This document shows, piece after piece, positions 56,218 to 63,964 of a DNA stretch of 64,000 nt (position 1 is its first letter; the number at the start of each line of letters is the position of its first letter). The translations under genes were made by a program, and so were the position numbers. The notes beneath the pieces are model-generated. The model was not told where the DNA came from. It did no database searches and saw only the letters and a program-made list of their open reading frames with translations. Origin of the DNA: BP-464 sp963825415 (GTDB lineage: Bacteria > Actinomycetota > Thermoleophilia > Solirubrobacterales > Solirubrobacteraceae); contig CAWGTD010000001.1 of the NCBI GenBank assembly GCA_963825415.1, positions 4,520 to 68,519 on the forward strand. The letters are read 5' to 3'.

Positions 56218-56748
56218 TCAGGCCGCCGCCGGCGGTTGCTTGCGCGTCAGGGCCTGGATGCCCTTCTGGGTCTCCGGCAGCGCTCCGAACGCAAGGACGT
56301 GCGCGTCGCCGTCCTTGGAGGTGTTCGAGACGAGGACCTTCTTGTCGAAGCGCCATCCCTCGGGGTAGCGGGTGAGCTCGTCGTGGTAGGCGAGCGAGAG
56401 GCTGTAGTCGATCGGCCGCTGCGGCCCGTTGCCCGCGTTGGCCATCGTCCAGGTGAGCGTGATGACGTTCGAGCGCATGCGCGCACGGTCGCCGTCGATT
56501 TCCACCAGCACGTTCGTGATGTTGTGGGAGACCGCCGCCACGTTGCGGATGGAATCCTCGTACCACTCCCGGATGGCGTCGCGGCCCCGGACGGGGCCCT
56601 CGCCGTGGTCGTCGATTCCGCCGACGGCATAGGTCTCCTCGACCAGCCGCTCCAACTGGAAGGAGTCGACCAGTTGGCACCAGGTGTGAAGCAGATCGAC
56701 GATCTTCTGGCGCTCGACCAGCCAGCGCACGTCATCCTCTAGCGACAA
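56218..56748 (-). CDS. SnoaL/NTF2-like protein
   Basis: 176 residues from a TTG at 56748, chosen because GGAGGAGGG lies a few bases upstream; no ATG precedes the conserved region without crossing the operator. DDVRWLVERQKIVDLLHTWC, DDHGEGPVRGRDAIREWYED and NVLVEIDGDRARMRSNVITL match the small SnoaL-like fold. It is the first gene of the NTF2-TetR-SDR-LLM operon, so here too an NTF2-like protein is co-transcribed with an LLM, though not adjacent. Function not assigned. Confidence 0.78.
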   Translation of the reverse strand: MSLEDDVRWLVERQKIVDLLHTWCQLVDSFQLERLVEETYAVGGIDDHGEGPVRGRDAIREWYEDSIRNVAAVSHNITNVLVEIDGDRARMRSNVITLTWTMANAGNGPQRPIDYSLSLAYHDELTRYPEGWRFDKKVLVSNTSKDGDAHVLAFGALPETQKGIQALTRKQPPAAA

Positions 56749-56771
56749 GAGCCCTCCTCCGGCGGGTGAAC

Positions 56772-56793
56772 CTACCGACCTTCCGGTCGGCAG
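56772..56793. promoter_or_regulatory. TetR-type operator, copy 9
   Basis: The core CCGACCTTCCGGTCGG (56775-56790) has perfect 6-base arms and a 4-base centre. It lies 24 bases before the NTF2-like start (56748) and 63 bases before the divergent oxidoreductase (56856), so it may serve both. Confidence 0.65.
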
Positions 56794-56855
56794 GAGCATA
56801 CGTAGCCGGTCGGGGGGCGTCAACTCGGCGGGTCCAAATCCGATTGACTGCGCCC

Positions 56856-57842
56856 ATGCGCGCAATGCAGATCACGAAACTTGCCGGCCCCGCGGACAGT
56901 CTGGAACTGACCGAGCTCCCCGACCCGCCGGTCGAACATCCCCTCACCCCGGGCCGCGGCGTGCTGATCGACGTCCACGCTGCCGGCGTGTCGTTCCCCG
57001 AGGTGCTCCAGACCCGCGGCGAATACCAGCTCAAGCCGCCGCTGCCGTTCGTGCCCGGCAGCGAGGTCGCCGGAGTGGTCCGCGAGGCACCGGAGGGAGC
57101 GGCGGTGCGCCCGGGCGATCGGGTGATGGCCTTCTGCGTGCTGGGCGCATTCGCGGAGACCGCGGTCGCGCCCGAGTTCCTCACTTTCGCGCTGCCCGAC
57201 GCGCTGGACCACGCGGAGGGTGCGGGCGTCGTCCTCAACTACCACACGGCCTACTTCGCGGCGCGGATGCGCGGCCGCCTGGCCGAGGGCGAGTGGGTGC
57301 TCGTTCAGGGGGCCGCCGGCGGCGTGGGAACCGCGACCCTGCAGGTCGCGCGTGGGCTCGGCGCGCGGACCATCGCCGTCGTCTCGAGCGCGGAGAAGGA
57401 GCGTGTGGCGCGCGAGGCCGGCGCCGAACATGTGGTTCGCAGTGACGGCGAGTGGCGCGACGAGGCCCGCGAGATCTCCGGCGGTGGCGTCGACGTCGTG
57501 ATCGACCCGGTGGGCGGCGATCGGTTCACCGACAGCCTGCGCGCGCTGCGCGAGGGCGGCCGGGTGGTGGTCGTCGGGTTCACCGGCGGCTCCATCCCCG
57601 AGGTCCGGGTCAACCGGCTGCTGCTCAACAACACCGAGGTGGTGGGCGCCGGCTGGGGCGGCTACGTGATGGGCAAGCCGCCCGTCAACGCCGAGATCGG
57701 CCAGGCGATCGCGCGCCTGATCGAGGGCGGCTTCGTGCGGCCGGTCGTGGGCCAGAGCTTCCCCCTGGAGCGGGCAGCCGAGGCGCTCGAGTGCATCGAC
57801 CAGCGGCGCGCGACCGGCAAGGTGGTCCTCACGGTCCGCTGA
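56856..57842 (+). CDS. zinc-independent quinone oxidoreductase-like (MDR superfamily)
   Basis: 328 residues; ATG at 56856 (56865 possible). MQITKLAGPADSLELTELPD, HAAGVSFPEVLQTRGEYQLK, PFVPGSEVAGVV, and the NADPH loop VQGAAGGVGTATLQVARGLG identify the NADPH:quinone reductase/enoyl reductase-like branch without the zinc ligands of alcohol dehydrogenases. It reduces quinones or activated enoyl compounds. It is divergent from the operon at 56748 and may share its operator. It converges on the NTF2-like gene with three bases between stops. Confidence 0.9.
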   Translation: MRAMQITKLAGPADSLELTELPDPPVEHPLTPGRGVLIDVHAAGVSFPEVLQTRGEYQLKPPLPFVPGSEVAGVVREAPEGAAVRPGDRVMAFCVLGAFAETAVAPEFLTFALPDALDHAEGAGVVLNYHTAYFAARMRGRLAEGEWVLVQGAAGGVGTATLQVARGLGARTIAVVSSAEKERVAREAGAEHVVRSDGEWRDEAREISGGGVDVVIDPVGGDRFTDSLRALREGGRVVVVGFTGGSIPEVRVNRLLLNNTEVVGAGWGGYVMGKPPVNAEIGQAIARLIEGGFVRPVVGQSFPLERAAEALECIDQRRATGKVVLTVR

Positions 57843-57845
57843 GCT

Positions 57846-58286
57846 TCAGTTCTCGAGCTCGACCGCCTTGGGCTCGCGCTCGCGCGCGTAGGCCTCGGAG
57901 GTCCACTCGAACTGCACCCGCCGCTCCTGGAATCGCCAGCGCCCGTCCGGGCAGCGGACCGGCTGGTCGGTGTACTTGCCGTAGGCCTGGATCTCGCCCG
58001 TCTTGGGATGGATGAGCAGGAAGTAGGCCTGCGAGCGCGCCGTGTCGCCTTCGACCTCGCGAATCCAGACGTTGAGCGTGAGGTGCGGCGGGCGCCCGTC
58101 GGCGGTGCGCAGCACGAGCTCCTTGATCTCGTCGTGGCTGCGGAAGTCGCCCTGACCGCTGATGAGAAACCGGCCGTCCTCGGTGAAGCAATCGGCGACC
58201 TCGTCGGCGTTGTCGGCGTCCATCTCGTGGGGGTAGCGCGCGTAGAGCTCCATGATCCCCTCGCGCGCGCTCATCGTCTCCGGCAT
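57846..58286 (-). CDS. SnoaL/NTF2-like protein
   Basis: 146 residues from ATG at 58286 (58274 is an alternative). MELYARYPHEMDADNADEVA, DCFTEDGRFLISGQGDF, LNVWIREVEGDTARSQAYFL and VRCPDGRWRFQERRVQFEW are standard SnoaL-like segments, close in plan to the protein at 30548. It ends an operon with the zinc-ribbon and SDR genes. It may be an isomerase or an accessory to a hydroxylase; no catalytic residues are assigned. Confidence 0.8.
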   Translation of the reverse strand: MPETMSAREGIMELYARYPHEMDADNADEVADCFTEDGRFLISGQGDFRSHDEIKELVLRTADGRPPHLTLNVWIREVEGDTARSQAYFLLIHPKTGEIQAYGKYTDQPVRCPDGRWRFQERRVQFEWTSEAYAREREPKAVELEN

Positions 58287-58314
58287 GCGGTTCCTCGATC
58301 GGTCGTGGATTGGC

Positions 58315-59043
58315 TCAAAGAAGTGACAGTCCGCCGTCGACCGGCACGACGGCGCCCGTGACGTACGACGCTCCCGCGAGTGCGTGGCAGACCTCCGCGA
58401 CGTCCTCGGGCTGGCCCTCACGCCCTAGCGCGACGGTGGCGCGCACGTGCTCGCGCGCCTCGTCCCAGTTGGCAGTCCACGGTGTCGCGACGAGACCGGG
58501 CGCCACGGCGTTGACCCGGATCTCGGGGCCGAGGGCCTTGGCGAGCAGGAGCGTCATGTGGTTGACCGCGGCCTTGGAGACGGCGTAGGGGATCGAGCTT
58601 CCCGCGGGCCGCGATCCCGACGTCGAGGTGATGTTGATGATCTGCCCCCCGCCGTCGGCGCGCAGGCTCGGCGTGGCGGCCGCGATCACGCTCCAGGTGC
58701 CCAGCACGTTGACGTCGAGGATGCGCCGCCAAACCTCCGCAGAGGCGGCGTCGAGGTCCTCGTGCGGGATCACCGTGGTGGTCGCCGCACAGTTGACGAG
58801 CACGTCGAGACGCTCGAAGCGGTCGATCGTCTCGCCCACGAGCCGCTCGACCGCCGCCGGATCGGCGATGTCGGCCGCGACGTAGACGCCATCGAGCTCG
58901 GCCGCCAGCGCCGCGCCGGCGTCCGCGGAACGAGACGAGTTGACCACCACGCGGTCGCCGTCGGCGGCGAACCGGCGAGCGATGGCGGCGCCGATGCCGC
59001 TCGACGAGCCCGTGACGAGGACGACCCGGGCTGTGTCGCTCAA
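58315..59043 (-). CDS. short-chain dehydrogenase/reductase (SDR)
   Basis: 242 residues from a TTG at 59043 (TTGA overlap with the zinc-ribbon stop). TGSSSGIGAAIARRFA is the cofactor loop and IPYAVSKAAVNHM contains the catalytic Tyr and Lys. The NNAG motif is changed to LVNCAATTT, and INITSTSG carries the serine. It ends with VVPVDGGLSLL. A classical SDR of 242 residues; the substrate is unknown. Confidence 0.9.
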   Translation of the reverse strand: MSDTARVVLVTGSSSGIGAAIARRFAADGDRVVVNSSRSADAGAALAAELDGVYVAADIADPAAVERLVGETIDRFERLDVLVNCAATTTVIPHEDLDAASAEVWRRILDVNVLGTWSVIAAATPSLRADGGGQIINITSTSGSRPAGSSIPYAVSKAAVNHMTLLLAKALGPEIRVNAVAPGLVATPWTANWDEAREHVRATVALGREGQPEDVAEVCHALAGASYVTGAVVPVDGGLSLL

Positions 59044-59237
59044 GACCCGTACGGCTGGCGCGGGAGGGAGACCACGCGCGGATAGGAGTACTTGTGCGCG
59101 GGCAACGGCACGAGCGCGAGCTGACCACGGCAGCGCGGGCAGTCCAGGGCCGGCGCGAGCTCGGGCGCCCTGCTGGAGAACATCCGCATCCCGCAGTCCA
59201 CGCAGCGCATCTCGCGATCGGGCTCGTCGCGACTCAT
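59040..59237 (-). CDS. small zinc-ribbon protein
   Basis: 65 residues from ATG at 59237. Two cysteine pairs, MRCVDCGM and LDCPRCRG, form a rubredoxin/zinc-ribbon-like knuckle; the rest is basic and proline-rich. A TTG start at 59291 would add 18 residues, but that stretch coincides with operator copy 10, so the ATG is preferred. It is coupled to the SDR gene after it. It may be a metal-binding partner of the SDR or of a nearby acyl-CoA enzyme. No specific function is known. Confidence 0.65.
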   Translation of the reverse strand: MSRDEPDREMRCVDCGMRMFSSRAPELAPALDCPRCRGQLALVPLPAHKYSYPRVVSLPRQPYGS

Positions 59238-59273
59238 GGGCCGTGAGGCTTGCAGATCTAGCCGGGCGCTGTC

Positions 59274-59291
59274 AACCGTCCGGTCGGTCAA
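59274..59291. promoter_or_regulatory. TetR-type operator, copy 10
   Basis: AACCGTCCGGTCGGTCAA lies 36 bases before the zinc-ribbon ATG (59237) and overlaps the stop of the ACAD gene (59288). It suggests a separate promoter for the zinc ribbon-SDR-NTF2 operon. Confidence 0.6.
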
Positions 59292-60463
59292 CTGGACCGA
59301 GGCGCAGCGACCTCACGGCCGAGCAACTCGCGACCGACGATCTCGCGCATGATCTCGTTGGTGCCGCCGTAGATGCGGGTCACCCGGGCGTCCGCGAACG
59401 CCCGCGCGATCGGGTACTCGAGCATGTAGCCATAGCCCCCGTGCAGCTGCAGACACGCGTCGACGACGCGGCCCTGCAGGTCGGTCGCCCACCACTTCGC
59501 CATCGCGGCGTCGACCGGGGTGAGCTCCCCCTTGGCCAGCGCTTCGACGCATCGGTCGATGAACGCCTGCATGACCTCGATCGCCGTGTGGAGTTCGGCC
59601 AGGACGAACCGGGAGTTCTGGAACGAGGCGATCGGCACCCCGAAGGCCTTGCGCTCGCGGACGTAGTCCAGAGTCCACGAGAGCGCGGCGCGCGCCGAGG
59701 CCACCCCGGCGATGGCGATCGACATCCGCTCGCGCGGCAGGTTCGAGGTCAGCTGACCGAACGCCTCGCCCTCCCGCCCCAGGCGGTTCCTCGCGGGGAC
59801 GCGTGCGTCGGCGAAGAACAGCTCGGCGGTGTCCTGCGAGTGCATCCCGAGCTTCTCCAGGTTCCTGCCCCGCTCGAACCCGGGCGTGTCCGACTCGACG
59901 GCCAGGAGCGTGAGGCCCCGATGACGCTCGGCCCGGTCGGTCCTGACCACCGTGATCACCAGCTCCGCGTTGATGCCGTTGGTGATGAACGTCTTGGTGC
60001 CGTTGACCACGTAGGCGTCGCCGTGCGGCACGGCGCTGGTGCTGATGGCCGCGAGGTCCGACCCGGCTTGGGGCTCGGTCATCGCCACCGCGAGGAGCAG
60101 CTCACCGTTGACGATGCCCGGCAGCCACCGGGCCCGCTGGTCCTCGTCACCCAGCTCGGTCACGTAGGGAAGGCAGACGTCGTTGTGCAGTGTCAGGCCC
60201 GCGCCGAAGCCGATAACTCCGGCCCGGCAGACTTCCTCGCCGATCACGACGTTGAAGCGGAAGTCGTCGACCCCGGCGCCCCCGTATTCCTCAGCGACCT
60301 CCATCGCCATGAAGCCGTGATGGCCGGCCGCTCGGAAGACCTCACGCGGGACGATGCCCGCCCGCTCCCAGTCGCCGTAGTGCGGCGCGACCTCGGCCAC
60401 CAGGAAGCGCCGAAAGCTCTCCCGGAAGTCCTCCTGCTCGTCGGTGAACAGACGCCGCTGCAC
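59288..60463 (-). CDS. acyl-CoA dehydrogenase
   Basis: 391 residues, GTG start. LFTDEQEDFRESFRRFLVAE, VAMTEPQAGSDLAAISTSAV, KTFITNGINAELVITVVRTD, RKAFGVPIASFQNSRFVLAE and IYGGTNEIMREIVGREL are standard. YGGTNEI matches long-chain-type ACADs, in which the catalytic base comes from an earlier helix (LPRERM region) rather than from YEGT. It is divergent from the ACAD11-like gene and shares the palindrome at 60485-60496 with it. Confidence 0.93.
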   Translation of the reverse strand: MQRRLFTDEQEDFRESFRRFLVAEVAPHYGDWERAGIVPREVFRAAGHHGFMAMEVAEEYGGAGVDDFRFNVVIGEEVCRAGVIGFGAGLTLHNDVCLPYVTELGDEDQRARWLPGIVNGELLLAVAMTEPQAGSDLAAISTSAVPHGDAYVVNGTKTFITNGINAELVITVVRTDRAERHRGLTLLAVESDTPGFERGRNLEKLGMHSQDTAELFFADARVPARNRLGREGEAFGQLTSNLPRERMSIAIAGVASARAALSWTLDYVRERKAFGVPIASFQNSRFVLAELHTAIEVMQAFIDRCVEALAKGELTPVDAAMAKWWATDLQGRVVDACLQLHGGYGYMLEYPIARAFADARVTRIYGGTNEIMREIVGRELLGREVAAPRSS

Positions 60464-60484
60464 TTCGTTATCCTCTCGACTCGA

Positions 60485-60496
60485 CCGACCGGTCGG
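60485..60496. promoter_or_regulatory. TetR-type operator, copy 11 (perfect palindrome)
   Basis: CCGACCGGTCGG is a perfect 12-base palindrome within TCGACCGACCGGTCGGATGG, in the 89-base gap between two divergent acyl-CoA dehydrogenase genes (60463 minus, 60553 plus). It probably co-regulates both. Confidence 0.7.
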
Positions 60497-60552
60497 ATGG
60501 TTTTTAGCACGTCGACGGGCCTGTCACACCTCGCGATCCCCAGGAGGGCATC

Positions 60553-61788
60553 ATGAATTTCGAGCTGAGCGAGCGTGCGAAGGCGTTCGAGGAACGTCTG
60601 CTCTCGTTCATGGACGAGCACGTCTATCCCGCTGAGAAGGTGTGGGCCGAGCAGGTCGCCGCGGCCGACACGCCGCATGTGCACGCACCGGTGATGGAGG
60701 AGCTCAAGGCCGAGGCCAAGCGGCGTGGCCTGTGGAACCTCTTCCTCCCCGACGACGAACACGGCGCGGGGCTGACGAACTGCGACTACGCCCCGCTCGC
60801 CGAGATCATGGGCCGGACCAAGATCGCGCCCGAGGCCTGCAACTGCAACGCGCCGGACACCGGGAACATGGAGGTCCTGCACCAGTTCGGCAGCGACGAG
60901 CAGAAGCAGCAGTGGCTAGCGCCGCTGCTCGAAGGCGAGATCCGCTCCGCGTTCGCCATGACCGAGCCCGACGTGGCCTCTTCGGACGCGACGAACATCC
61001 GGCTGCGGATCGCGCGCGACGGCGACAGCTACGTCCTCAACGGCCGCAAGTGGTGGACCACCAACGCGCTGCACCCGCTCTGCCGGATCCTGATCGTGAT
61101 GGGCAAGACGGCCCCGGAGGCGCCCACCTACCAGCAGCAGTCGATGATCCTCGTGCCGCTGGACACGCCGGGGGTGGAGATCGAGCGCAGCCTCTCGGTC
61201 TTCGGCTACCACGACACCGAAGGCCACGCGGAAATCGCCTTCAACGACGTCCGGGTTCCGGCCGCGAACATCATCGCCGGCGAGGGGCAGGGCTTCCTGA
61301 TCGCCCAGGCGCGGCTTGGCCCGGGGCGGATCCACCACTGCATGCGTGCGATCGGGGTCGCCGAGCGAGCGCTGGAGCTGATGTGCGATCGCGTCGACGA
61401 GCGCGAGACGTTCGGCAGTCCGATCTCCCACAACGCGAACGTCCGCGACTGGATCGCGGAGTCGCGGATCGAGCTCGAGATGGCGCGGCTGATGGTGATG
61501 AAGACCGCGTGGCTGATGGACACGGTGGGCAACCGTCACGCGCGAATCGAGATCTCGGGCATCAAGTTCGCCGTCCCCAACATCTGCCTGAAGATCGTCG
61601 ACCGGGCCATCCAGGCCCACGGCGGCGGGGGAGTGTCCGGCGACTTCCCCCTGGCGGCCATGTGGGCCGGACTGCGGACCCTGCGCCTCGCAGACGGGCC
61701 CGATGAGGTGCACAAGCTCTCGCTCGCTCGGCAGGAGCTGCGCCGGCAACAGGAACGTCGTGGCGGCCCGCGGGAGGCACCGGCCTGA
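60553..61788 (+). CDS. acyl-CoA dehydrogenase, ACAD10/ACAD11/LvaC-like
   Basis: 411 residues; ribosome site AGGAGGG seven bases before the ATG. FELSERAKAFEERLLSFMDE, GLWNLFLPDDEHGAG, AFAMTEPDVASSDATNIRLR, NGRKWWTTNALHPLCRI and AHGGGGVSGDFPLAAMWAGL ending LADGPDEVHKLSLARQEL match the ACAD11/LvaC branch much better than ordinary fatty-acid ACADs. In the described cases that branch acts on 4-phosphooxy-acyl-CoAs made by an APH-type kinase; such a kinase is at 46800. It overlaps the MaoC gene by one base. The 4-hydroxyacid role is inference. Confidence 0.88.
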   Translation: MNFELSERAKAFEERLLSFMDEHVYPAEKVWAEQVAAADTPHVHAPVMEELKAEAKRRGLWNLFLPDDEHGAGLTNCDYAPLAEIMGRTKIAPEACNCNAPDTGNMEVLHQFGSDEQKQQWLAPLLEGEIRSAFAMTEPDVASSDATNIRLRIARDGDSYVLNGRKWWTTNALHPLCRILIVMGKTAPEAPTYQQQSMILVPLDTPGVEIERSLSVFGYHDTEGHAEIAFNDVRVPAANIIAGEGQGFLIAQARLGPGRIHHCMRAIGVAERALELMCDRVDERETFGSPISHNANVRDWIAESRIELEMARLMVMKTAWLMDTVGNRHARIEISGIKFAVPNICLKIVDRAIQAHGGGGVSGDFPLAAMWAGLRTLRLADGPDEVHKLSLARQELRRQQERRGGPREAPA

Positions 61789-62246
61789 TGGCCGCTTCTG
61801 TCATCACCGGGCCGGTGGGGCTCGAGAGCGCCGTCGGCGGCGAACTGGGGGTCTCGGACTGGCACGAGGTCACTCAGGAGCTCATCGACGCCTTCGCCGG
61901 AGCGACCGGCGACGACTACTGGATCCACACCGACCCGACGCGCGCCGCCGGCACGCCCACCGGCTCGACCATTGCGCACGGGCTCCTGACCCTCTCGCTC
62001 GGCCCGATGCTCATGTACGAGATCGTCAGCTTCGAGGGGTTCTCCATGGGGCTGAACTACGGGTACGACAAGGTGCGATTCATCGACCCCGTTCCGGTCG
62101 GCTCGCGCCTACGGCTGCGAGCCAGCTTGAACGGGCTCACCGCGACCCCGGGCGGACTCCGCGCCGCGATCCAGCAGACGTTCGAGCGGGAGGGCTCGGA
62201 GCGGCCCGCCTGCGTCGCCGACCAGATCCTGCACTTCGTCGAGTAG
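61788..62246 (+). CDS. MaoC-type (R)-enoyl-CoA hydratase
   Basis: 152 residues. WHEVTQELIDAFAGATGDDY then WIHTDPTRAAGTPTGSTIAHG is the complete hydratase signature with Asp and His (GDDYWIH) and the glycine-rich IAHG loop. It resembles NodN-type single-domain MaoC hydratases. It starts one base inside the ACAD11-like stop (TGATG), so dehydrogenation or elimination and hydration are coupled. A strong terminator follows at 62261-62286. Confidence 0.9.
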   Translation: MAASVITGPVGLESAVGGELGVSDWHEVTQELIDAFAGATGDDYWIHTDPTRAAGTPTGSTIAHGLLTLSLGPMLMYEIVSFEGFSMGLNYGYDKVRFIDPVPVGSRLRLRASLNGLTATPGGLRAAIQQTFEREGSERPACVADQILHFVE

Positions 62247-62260
62247 CTCTCCTCCACAGG

Positions 62261-62286
62261 AAAAGCCCGCGTACGCGGGGCTTTTT
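62261..62286 (+). terminator. Rho-independent terminator
   Basis: AAAAGCCCGCGTACGCGGGG continues into CTTTTT and can form a GC-rich hairpin with a T run, 15 bases after the MaoC stop. It closes the ACAD11-like/MaoC operon. It is the only clear terminator of this type I see in the window. Confidence 0.85.
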
Positions 62287-62288
62287 CG

Positions 62289-62294
62289 TATGCT
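62289..62294 (+). promoter_or_regulatory. possible -10 box for the LURP-one-related gene
   Basis: TATGCT starts three bases after the terminator T run. If it is a -10 box, transcription would start near the in-frame GTG at 62302, giving a leaderless mRNA, and the ATG at 62290 would not be translated. The -35 region would lie inside the terminator hairpin. Confidence 0.35.
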
Positions 62295-62913
62295 CATGCC
62301 CGTGAACCCGAACGACCACGACCAGTTCGTCATGCGCCAGCGAGTCCGGCCGATCGTGAACCAGTACGAGTTCTATCTGCCGGGCCCCGAGGACTCGCTC
62401 GGCGAGCCTGTGTGCTTCGTCGAGCAGGCGCGCTTCAAGTTCAAAGAGGACATCCGCTTCTACGCCGACGAGACCAAGCAGCAGGAGCTGATGCGCCTCA
62501 AGGCACGGCAGCGATTCGATCCGAATGCCCGCTACGACATCACCGGGCCCGGGGGCGAGACGATCGGCCAGCTCCAGAAGGTCTTCGGGGAGAGCCTGCT
62601 GCGCTCCACCTTCCGCCTCTACGACGCGTCTGGGGCGGAGACCGCAAAGGCGACCGAGCAGAGCCTGGCCGTGGCCCTGGTCCGCCGCCTCATCGGCTTC
62701 ATCCCCTACGTCGGCGGCTTCGCCGAGTGGCTGCCGATCCCGTACCACTTCGTGTTCCTGCGCGGCGACGAGGTGCTCGCCACCAACAAGCGCAAGGCGT
62801 TCAAGTTTCGCGACACCTACAAGATCGACGTGAGCGGCGACCCGCAGCGCACCCTCGATCGCCGGCTCGTCATCGCCACGGCTGTGGGAATGGACGCGCT
62901 CCAGGCGCGCTGA
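62290..62913 (+). CDS. LURP-one-related (LOR/tubby-like) protein
   Basis: Up to 207 residues; possible starts are ATG 62290, ATG 62296 and GTG 62302. FVMRQRVRPIVNQYEFYLPG, RFKFKEDIRFYADETKQQ, RFDPNARYDITGPGGETIGQ, FRLYDASG and FGESLLRSTF-type segments fit the LOR domain, a twelve-strand barrel around a central helix. A hydrophobic stretch ALVRRLIGFIPYVGGFAEWL is near residue 135. Bacterial members have no firm function; some are linked to membranes. The gene seems unrelated to the catabolic operons and marks the end of that region. Confidence 0.75.
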   Translation: MLMPVNPNDHDQFVMRQRVRPIVNQYEFYLPGPEDSLGEPVCFVEQARFKFKEDIRFYADETKQQELMRLKARQRFDPNARYDITGPGGETIGQLQKVFGESLLRSTFRLYDASGAETAKATEQSLAVALVRRLIGFIPYVGGFAEWLPIPYHFVFLRGDEVLATNKRKAFKFRDTYKIDVSGDPQRTLDRRLVIATAVGMDALQAR

Positions 62914-62920
62914 CCCGCAG

Positions 62921-63910
62921 CTAGCGGAAGGCCTTCGCCGTCAGCGCCCTGCGGATGACCCGAGCGGCGGCAGGAAAGCGCTTGAGCCGGAACGGCCCGT
63001 CGGACCTGTCGCCCTGGTTGTAGATCATCATCCGCGCGCGGCGATGGGTGCGAACCCAGCCGTAGAGCTGCTGGGCGAAGCCCGCGGAGTCCGAGCCCCA
63101 CATCGCCCATTCCCCGAAGGCGAACGGAAGCCGCTGGCGCTCTGAGAAGGTCCGGTAGAACGGGTCGAGCCAGCGAAAGTTCGGAAAGCGCGAATAGAAG
63201 CTGGTGCCGACCCAGTCGACCCAGCGCCGCCCCGGCCAGAACACCTGCGGCCGCAGCGCGGCGATCATTGGTGAGCCGCCGGTCATCGGCGTCCACAGCA
63301 TCGCGATCTGCCCTTGGGGCAGCTCGTCGCGGGTGGTGCGCAGCGCCGGCATCCCGAGCCGGTGAAGGCTGCGGTCGATCGCTTCGACGGACCCCCCGTT
63401 CAGCACGAGGTAGGCGCGCTTCCATGCCTTCTTGAACCGCTGCGGCGAATGGTCGGCGTTGCGCCGCGCACCGCTGCAGTCGTGCGAGCTCCATGCGACG
63501 TGGCAGTTGTTCATCTCGGCCAGGAAGCGCACGTACGACGGTTCGCCGAGGCGTGCGAGCGCCGCGGCGAGACCGATCAGATAGCCGTCTCCCTCGCCGC
63601 GCGCGATCCCACCGGGGCTGATCCGACCCGGCAGGTTTTGGCCCTTGGAGGTGTTGACCGCGAGCATGACCCGCGCGCCGGAGGCCTGGTTCTGCCGGAT
63701 CGCGTAGCCGTAGCTACCTCCCCACACGACGAAGTGCGACCAGACGGCGGGGGCACGACCGGTGCGAGCGCGGAAGTCGCCGGTGTCGTAACCGGCGGCG
63801 ACGCCGTGGAAGACCTTCCCGGCCGGCGGCAGGTACGGGTGCGCGTGCGCCGGCGCGCCGACGACGGCGGAGGCGGCAAGCATCGCGAGGACGAGGCGTG
63901 GACCGGGCAC
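62921..63910 (-). CDS. secreted GH26-like glycoside hydrolase
   Basis: 329 residues. The N-terminus LVLAMLAASAVVGAPAHAHP is a signal peptide with an AxA cleavage site near residue 23, so the protein is exported. FLAEMNNCHVAW (about residue 140) and FGEWAMWGSD (about residue 275) have the two glutamates expected for acid/base and nucleophile in GH26-type mannanase or beta-glucanase folds, and WVDWVGTSFYS is typical of the strand before the second. Substrate is not predictable. It converges on the LOR gene with seven bases between. Confidence 0.7.
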   Translation of the reverse strand: MPGPRLVLAMLAASAVVGAPAHAHPYLPPAGKVFHGVAAGYDTGDFRARTGRAPAVWSHFVVWGGSYGYAIRQNQASGARVMLAVNTSKGQNLPGRISPGGIARGEGDGYLIGLAAALARLGEPSYVRFLAEMNNCHVAWSSHDCSGARRNADHSPQRFKKAWKRAYLVLNGGSVEAIDRSLHRLGMPALRTTRDELPQGQIAMLWTPMTGGSPMIAALRPQVFWPGRRWVDWVGTSFYSRFPNFRWLDPFYRTFSERQRLPFAFGEWAMWGSDSAGFAQQLYGWVRTHRRARMMIYNQGDRSDGPFRLKRFPAAARVIRRALTAKAFR

Positions 63911-63964
63911 TGATAACTGCTATCGGCCGCGGCGCCGGACCGCTTGAAATCGCCGCCGAGCGGC

